Below, piece after piece: positions 5,763 to 6,075 of a DNA stretch of 6,075 nucleotides. The notes under the pieces are model-generated. The model made no database searches, was not told the DNA's origin, and saw only the letters and a list, made by a program, of their open reading frames with translations. Origin of the DNA: an uncultured Desulfobulbaceae bacterium (GTDB lineage Bacteria > Desulfobacterota > Desulfobulbia > Desulfobulbales > Desulfobulbaceae). Both the position numbers and the translations under genes were made by a program. How positions within the stretch are numbered: the stretch's first letter is position 1; the number at the start of each line of letters is the position of its first letter. The stretch lies in NCBI GenBank assembly GCA_945787305.1, contig CALZIH010000246.1, positions 1 to 6,075 on the forward strand. Reading direction: 5' to 3'.

Positions 5763-5966
5763 AATCCGGCAGGTCTTCTGACTTACGGATCAATTCACTG
5801 GCTGCGTCTTCCCATTCCTTTGTTGAACAGTGACATCATGCAACCATAATCCCCGCATACAGCGCCGGCCCTTAAGCGTTACGGATTCGCACCGTATTCC
5901 CTATTCTCCATGGATCACCATGACCCACGACACCAGATTGATTATGTGCGACCTTTTATGCCAGAA
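5763..5966 (-). promoter_or_regulatory. Cobalamin (adenosylcobalamin-class) riboswitch
   Basis: Read on the minus strand, the conserved blocks of the B12 element occur in order. A closing stem pairs CTGGC (about 5964) with GCCGG (about 5766), next to AGGTC with GACCT. Then come GGGAATACGGTGCGAATCC (about 5901-5883), GCGCTGTA (5865-5858), GTCACTG (5834-5828), GGGAAGACG (5813-5805), CAGTGA (5800-5795) and the hallmark AAGTCAGAAGACCTGCC (about 5784-5768). This matches the order in the E. coli btuB element. GCGCTGTA stands in for the usual CGCAACTGTA-like block, a small variation. The aptamer precedes a strong terminator and bzaF, so cobalamin binding should switch transcription off. No TPP-element blocks (CTGAGA, CTGATNTGG) are present in the leader. 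The outer limits are uncertain by several bases. Confidence 0.92.
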
Positions 5967-6007
5967 TACCTTCGTAATTGCAACCGACATTTCTCTTACC
6001 CTGCAAT

Positions 6008-6034
6008 ACTATACCTGAGACAACCTTTGAACAA
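6008..6034 (-). promoter_or_regulatory. Weak promoter candidate for the bzaF leader
   Basis: TATAGT (6013-6008) matches five of six -10 positions. The nearest upstream hexamer, TTGTTC (6034-6029), matches only three of six -35 positions at a short 15-base spacing. Transcription would start near 6000, about 35 bases before the aptamer. The remaining bases to the window end (6035-6075) show a CCCC/GGGG inverted pair (6036-6039 with 6051-6054) and no gene. Confidence 0.3.
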
Positions 6035-6075
6035 TCCCCTCAAATCACTGGGGGACAATGCTTATCACGTATCAC

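Noticed and set aside
6036..6054. CCCC/GGGG inverted pair as a terminator of an upstream gene
   Set aside because: The stem is four to six pairs with a bulge and has no T tract on either strand.
5668..6075. TPP riboswitch before the ThiC-like gene
   Set aside because: The conserved TPP blocks are absent, and the element present matches the cobalamin class throughout. A CCTGAGA at 6014-6020 on the plus strand is isolated and on the wrong strand.

Overview
This window looks like part of the chromosome of an anaerobic, cobalamin-using bacterium. The Desulfobacterota (Desulfobulbales- or Desulfuromonadales-like sulfate or metal reducers) are the best guess. The reasons are a C-A-B succinate dehydrogenase/fumarate reductase operon with a single five-helix dihaem cytochrome b, a flavoprotein of the long Geobacter/Bacteroides type, and a ThiC-family gene under B12 control, a known arrangement for anaerobic lower-ligand synthesis. 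The lineage is an inference from recalled family features, not from a search.

Layout. Bases 1-204 are non-coding and hold two diverged copies of a ~60 bp repeat and a possible promoter. Bases 205-3798 (+ strand) are sdhC (cytochrome b), sdhA (flavoprotein), a small cupin gene and sdhB (iron-sulfur subunit), closely spaced and probably one transcript. sdhA is broken: near 1507-1513 it jumps frame and lacks roughly 58-61 codons found in relatives, including the FAD-domain ATGGYG segment and the active-site HPT segment. Bases 3799-3919 are a short convergent intergenic region. Bases 3920-4102 (- strand) encode a 60-residue cysteine-rich zinc-finger-like protein. Bases 4103-4335 are non-coding, with a promoter candidate for the small gene and a + strand terminator-like hairpin. 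Bases 4336-5667 (- strand) encode a ThiC-family radical SAM enzyme of 443 residues. Its ~400 bp upstream leader (5668-6075) holds an intrinsic terminator, a cobalamin riboswitch and a candidate promoter.

Main interpretation. The ThiC-like gene is not preceded by the TPP riboswitch usual for thiC. A cobalamin riboswitch followed by a 14-bp terminator sits in front of it. Together with protein signatures that depart from ThiC, this points to BzaF, 5-hydroxybenzimidazole synthase. BzaF uses the thiamin precursor aminoimidazole ribotide to make the lower base of B12-type cobamides anaerobically. The circuit would be simple end-product feedback: ample cobalamin stops transcription of the lower-ligand enzyme. 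The Sdh/Frd complex is the membrane succinate/fumarate module. If the sdhA lesion is real, the cell cannot make this complex from this locus. An assembly or sequencing error is an equally serious possibility.
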